Assembly (NCBI GenBank): GCA_020853075.1
Contig: JADYZS010000381.1
Coordinates: 1-8,775 of the forward strand
Length of the DNA: 8,775 nt
Reading direction: 5' to 3'
Source: Anaerolineae bacterium
GTDB taxonomy: Bacteria; Chloroflexota; Anaerolineae; JADYZS01
Part shown: positions 5,712 through 8,775 of the stretch, in pieces
How the letters are laid out: every line of letters begins with the position of its first letter
Position numbering within the stretch: position 1 is the first letter of the stretch
Notes under the pieces: generated by a model
The model's database searches: none
Told to the model about the DNA's origin: nothing
What the model saw: only the letters and a program-made list of their open reading frames with translations
Made by a program: the position numbers and the translations under genes

Positions 5712-7124
5712 CTATCCCCTCACGATCACCGGCAGCCACAGGCGGCCCGACAGGGTAGGTGTACCCGTAGGAGTTACGGTTCGTGAGGGCGTCGGCGTGC
5801 CGCTCGCCGTTGGCGTCGGTGAAGCAGCCGGCGACGGTGTCCGCGTCAGAGTAGCAGTAGGGGTACGCGTGCGGGTGGGTGTCCGCGTCAAGGTTTTGGT
5901 AGGGGTGCGCGTGGGCGTCCTCGTGAACGTAGCCGTGGGAGTGCGGGTGCGGGTCGGCGTGCGCGTGGGAGTAGCCGTGGGTGTGTCTGAGGTAATACGG
6001 TAGATAGCCCCCGTATTAGTTCCCCAACTACTGGTGGAGAAATAGAGCGCGCCGTCGGGTCCGGTCTCCAAATCCAGCGTGCATCCTATCCCACCCAAAT
6101 CCACCACGCTCTCGCTGGTGATTCCCGTTCGTTGGGCGTTCAGCGTCCACCGATAGAGGTTGCCGTTGTTCCAGGCGCACATAAAGAGGTTGCCCGTCCA
6201 TTGCGAAAGGAGATTCCCCGAATAGATGTGAATGCCTGTGGGGGCGATGGTCGGCGTCCAGAAGCGCAAGGGGGCGCGGTAGCCGCTGGCGCCGCTGTTG
6301 TCATCGCAGGGATAACCGGACCGCCAACCGTAGTTCCCACCAGCGACGATCAAGTTCACCTCGTCGTCGCAGCCGGGGCCGTTCTCGGAAGCAAACATGC
6401 GACCGCTGAAGGGGTCAAAAGCGAAGTCAAAGCTGGTCCGCAGCCCTAACGCGTAGATGGATTTCACCGTCACGGTGACGCTTGCCATGAAAGGGTTGTC
6501 GGCAGGCGCGCTCATATCCGCTGCGTTAAACCGATGGATCTTCCCCGGAATCACAGTCCCATTCTGCGACCACGAAGGGGTGTTATATTCACCGATGGTC
6601 ACGTAGAGTTTCCCATCTGACCCAAAGTGCAGATTGCCGCCGTTGTGGTTCGTGGCGCCGGTAGTCACTGGCACGGTCAGGAGGGGCGTCGCCTCAATGC
6701 CGGTGCCGTTCTGTTCGCGGAAGCGCACCACGCGGTTGGCCGGTGGGCTCCCCGGCAGCGTGTGATAGACATAGACCAGGTGGCTGGTCGCGAAGTTGGG
6801 AGCCAGCGCGATCCCTAACAGGCCCCGCTCGCCCGTTCCATCCGTCGGCAGCGTGATAACTGGCGTGGAAACCAACGCGCCATTCTGAATCACCCGCACG
6901 TTGCCGGTTGTTTTCTCCGTATAAAACAGGCGGCCATCAGGCGCAAAAGCCATGGCAATCGGGAAATTCAGGTTATCCGGCACCACGCGCTCCACCCGTT
7001 GGTTGGGAGCGAGCGGTTCCAGCAGGGGGGCCGCTCGGCTTCTCCCATGCGGCAGCACGTACCAACCCAACACGAGGAAAGCACCTAACATCATGCCAAT
7101 CGCACCGAGTCTTTTCCGGTTCAT
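5712..7124 (-). CDS. Secreted PQQ-dependent glucose/sorbosone dehydrogenase-family protein with TP-repeat tail
   Basis: A six-bladed propeller of the glucose/sorbosone dehydrogenase family, which uses PQQ to oxidise aldose sugars outside the cytoplasm. I start at the ATG at 7124 (470 residues; AGAGGG eight bases upstream). A frame start at 7226 would lie inside the acn terminator and precede the signal sequence. Residues 1-32 form a signal peptide or anchor (NRKR then a long hydrophobic run, then AA). The catalytic region spans about 40-378 with NFPIAMAFAPDGRLFYTE, ERGLLGIALAPNF, the probable catalytic His160 in TNHNGGNLHFG, Arg229 in YALGLRTSFDFAFDP, ASENGPGCDDEVNLI and AGGNYGWRSGYPCDD. Four Cys (252, 273, 316, 348) could form disulfides. 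Residues 380-459 are a Thr/Pro-rich linker, and the end is GRLWLPVIVRG. No PQQ biosynthesis gene is nearby, so the substrate and even PQQ use are inferred from family. Its place between acn and icd is not explained by pathway. Confidence 0.88.
   Translation of the reverse strand: MNRKRLGAIGMMLGAFLVLGWYVLPHGRSRAAPLLEPLAPNQRVERVVPDNLNFPIAMAFAPDGRLFYTEKTTGNVRVIQNGALVSTPVITLPTDGTGERGLLGIALAPNFATSHLVYVYHTLPGSPPANRVVRFREQNGTGIEATPLLTVPVTTGATNHNGGNLHFGSDGKLYVTIGEYNTPSWSQNGTVIPGKIHRFNAADMSAPADNPFMASVTVTVKSIYALGLRTSFDFAFDPFSGRMFASENGPGCDDEVNLIVAGGNYGWRSGYPCDDNSGASGYRAPLRFWTPTIAPTGIHIYSGNLLSQWTGNLFMCAWNNGNLYRWTLNAQRTGITSESVVDLGGIGCTLDLETGPDGALYFSTSSWGTNTGAIYRITSDTPTATPTRTPTRTRTPTATFTRTPTRTPTKTLTRTPTRTRTPTATLTRTPSPAASPTPTASGTPTPSRTVTPTGTPTLSGRLWLPVIVRG
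5748..5987. repeat. Low-complexity TP-repeat coding region
   Basis: This segment encodes the Thr-Pro-rich linker (residues 380-459) of the sugar dehydrogenase, with units such as TPTRTPTRTRTPTAT. Two near-identical 17-residue blocks, RTPTRTRTPTAT[F/L]TRTP, lie 78 bases apart (5835-5885 and 5913-5963). Their DNA differs at many third positions, so the protein pattern is kept although the DNA copies have diverged. The remainder is irregular and TP/SP-rich. Confidence 0.85.
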
Positions 7125-7172
7125 GGCTAACACCCTCTCAAGAGCGGCCCCTGTGAAGACAACAACAGGCGC

Positions 7173-7215
7173 AAAAGGCCCTTGGAAGACACTATCTTCT
7201 CCCAAGGGCCCCTTT
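7173..7215 (-). terminator. Terminator-like hairpin after aconitase
   Basis: Read on the minus strand, GGCCCTTGG pairs perfectly with CCAAGGGCC. AGA/TCT pairs extend the stem towards the loop past a small bulge, and outer AAA pairs with the TTTT that follows the stem. It begins 21 bases after the aconitase stop. The T-run is short and partly in the stem, so termination may be incomplete. It separates acn from the sugar dehydrogenase, whose start lies about 50 bases further on. Confidence 0.65.
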
Positions 7216-7236
7216 GCGATAGACAACGCACAACAC

Positions 7237-8775
7237 CTACGCCTTGTGGCCGTTTCCGACCGGCTCAGGCGTCTCGGCTTGTTCGCGCACCCAATTGAGA
7301 AGACCGCCTGCCAGCACGATCTGTACCTGGCGCGGCGTGAGGCGGTGCTTCACCTGGAAGGTCGTACCCTTCGTGAGATTGTGCACCGTCAGGGTATCGC
7401 TCTTGCCCAGGGTCTCGCGCACGTTGCGAATCTCCCAGGCATCGCCCTTGTCCAGAGCATCGTAATCGGCGTCGCTGGCGAAGGTCAGCGGCACGATGCC
7501 GAAGTTGATAAGGTTCGCCTCGTGGATGCGTGCGAAGGATTTGGCGATGACCGCCTTCATGCCCAGATACATGGGAGCCAGAGCCGCGTGCTCGCGGCTG
7601 GAACCCTGGCCGTAGTTCGCGCCGCCCACCACGAAGCCACCTCGTTTAGCCTTGGCGCGTGCAGGGAATTCCGGATCAACGCGGGTGAAGGTGAATTCTG
7701 AGATGGCGGGGACATTGGAACGGAGTGGGAGTACTTTTGCGCCCGCCGGCATGATGTGGTCGGTGGTGATGTTGTCGCCCACCTTCAAGAGGACCTCGCC
7801 CCGCAGCGTATCGGGGAGCGGCTCGTTCTTGGGCACAGGCTTGATGTTTGGCCCACGAATGATCTCAACCGCTTCAGGAGCCGGTGACGGCGGGAGAATC
7901 ATGTTGTCGTCAATGATGTACTGCTCCGGTATCCGGACGTCCACCGGAGCGCCCAACTTACGCGGGTCGGTGATGACGCCGGTCACCGCGGCGGCGGCAG
8001 CCACCTCCGGGCTGCATAGATAAACTCTGTCGTTGGGCGTGCCGCTGCGCCCTGGGAAGTTGCGGTTGAAGGTGCGGAGCGACACCGCATCAGTCGCCGG
8101 AGCCTGGCCCATGCCGATGCAGGGCCCGCAGGCCGATTCCAACACCCGCGCGCCCGCCATAATGAAGTCGGCCAACGCGCCGTTGCGCGCGATCATGGCA
8201 TAGACCTGCTTGGAACCGGGCGTCAGGGTCATGCTCACGTTCGGATGCACCGAGCGGCCGCGCAGCACCGCAGCCACCTTCATCAAGTCGGGATACGACG
8301 AGTTGGTGCAGGAACCGACGCACACCTGATCTACCTTCGTGCCCTCCACCTGGCGCACGGGCACCACATTGTCGGGGCTCTGCGGGATGGCGACGAGCGG
8401 TTCCAGCGTGTTCAGGTCAATCTCTACGTGCTCATCATAAGTGGCATCGGCGTCTGCTGCCACCGGCCGCCACACCTCTTCCCGACCCTGTGCCATGAGG
8501 TAGTAGCGCGTGTTCTCGTCCGATGGGAATATGGACGTTGTCGCGCCCAGTTCTGCGCCCATGTTCGTAATAGTTGAGCGCGCGGGAACGTCCAGGTCTG
8601 TCACGCCCGGCCCATAATACTCAAAGATGCGCCCGATGCCGCCTTTTACTGTGAGGCGACGCAGCATCTCTAGGATGATGTCCTTAGCGCTGACCCACGG
8701 CTGCAAGCGACCACTGAGCCTGACGCCGACCACTTTGGGCATTGCCGTGTAGAAGGGGCCTCCCCCCATGGCGAC
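7237..8775 (-). CDS. acn: Aconitate hydratase (N-terminus beyond window)
   Basis: Reversible isomerisation of citrate to isocitrate through cis-aconitate, a cytoplasmic [4Fe-4S] enzyme. 512 C-terminal residues are visible; the frame is open through the window edge, and the ATG at 8769 lies inside the conserved VAMGGGPFYTAMPKVVGV segment, so it is not the true start. Counting from that Met, the visible signatures are GAELGATTSIFPSDE (71-85), the cluster ligands Cys154 (GSCTNSS) and Cys214/Cys217 (ACGPCIGMG), and NRNFPGRSG (235-243). The swivel domain has DNITTDHIMPAG (332-343) and GGANYGQGSSREHAAL (382-397). The CGPCIG and NITTDH forms resemble the mitochondrial/Aquifex-type aconitases of about 650 residues rather than long AcnA/IRP1 proteins, so roughly 140 residues are probably missing. 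A terminator-like hairpin follows. The upstream promoter and ribosome site are not in view. Confidence 0.95.
   Translation of the reverse strand, partial: VAMGGGPFYTAMPKVVGVRLSGRLQPWVSAKDIILEMLRRLTVKGGIGRIFEYYGPGVTDLDVPARSTITNMGAELGATTSIFPSDENTRYYLMAQGREEVWRPVAADADATYDEHVEIDLNTLEPLVAIPQSPDNVVPVRQVEGTKVDQVCVGSCTNSSYPDLMKVAAVLRGRSVHPNVSMTLTPGSKQVYAMIARNGALADFIMAGARVLESACGPCIGMGQAPATDAVSLRTFNRNFPGRSGTPNDRVYLCSPEVAAAAAVTGVITDPRKLGAPVDVRIPEQYIIDDNMILPPSPAPEAVEIIRGPNIKPVPKNEPLPDTLRGEVLLKVGDNITTDHIMPAGAKVLPLRSNVPAISEFTFTRVDPEFPARAKAKRGGFVVGGANYGQGSSREHAALAPMYLGMKAVIAKSFARIHEANLINFGIVPLTFASDADYDALDKGDAWEIRNVRETLGKSDTLTVHNLTKGTTFQVKHRLTPRQVQIVLAGGLLNWVREQAETPEPVGNGHKA

Noticed and set aside
5584..6003. 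A plus-strand frame with striking GVRVRVGV repeats
   Set aside because: The repeats are the complement of the Thr-Pro codons in the linker of the minus-strand sugar dehydrogenase, not a separate protein.
7125..7226. An upstream start for the sugar dehydrogenase at 7226
   Set aside because: It would place a non-conserved segment before the signal peptide and translate through the hairpin that follows acn; the ATG at 7124 has a ribosome site and begins with a typical signal sequence.

Overview
This window is a tricarboxylic-acid-cycle gene cluster in which every supported gene lies on the minus strand, so transcription runs from right to left. In that order it holds: aconitase (7237 to the right edge, N-terminus cut off), a secreted PQQ-type glucose/sorbosone dehydrogenase (5712-7124), NADP-dependent isocitrate dehydrogenase icd (4413-5645), the succinate dehydrogenase operon sdhC-sdhD-sdhA-sdhB (995-4309, gaps of only 8-10 bases), a gene-free stretch rich in palindromes (651-994), and a histone-deacetylase/acetylpolyamine-amidohydrolase family enzyme (1-650, C-terminus cut off).

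The likely source is a Chloroflexota bacterium (inference). The window is GC-rich, has strong AGGAGG-type ribosome binding sites, and has sdh anchor subunits of the kind with a heme-ligand-type histidine in both of the first two helices. It also has a secreted protein with a long TPTxTPT linker ending in LWLPVIVRG, a tail style I associate with Chloroflexota exoproteins. No rRNA or marker gene is present to confirm this.

Aconitase makes isocitrate, Icd converts it to 2-oxoglutarate with NADPH production, and SdhCDAB oxidises succinate and feeds the quinone pool, so the cluster covers three non-adjacent segments of the oxidative TCA cycle. The sugar dehydrogenase sits between acn and icd but appears transcriptionally separated: a terminator-like hairpin (7173-7215) follows acn, and a good sigma-70-type promoter (TATAAT, 17-base spacer, TTGCCC) lies between the dehydrogenase and icd. 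The 103-base icd-sdhC gap carries two clean dyads that could be regulator sites.

The core genes are ordinary. The less explained parts are the nested palindromes at 755-865, the G/C-tract hairpin at 925-967, the two operator-like dyads upstream of sdhC, and the TP-repeat/LPVIVRG tail of the sugar dehydrogenase. I did not find evidence for a defence system, CRISPR array, transposase, tRNA or rRNA.
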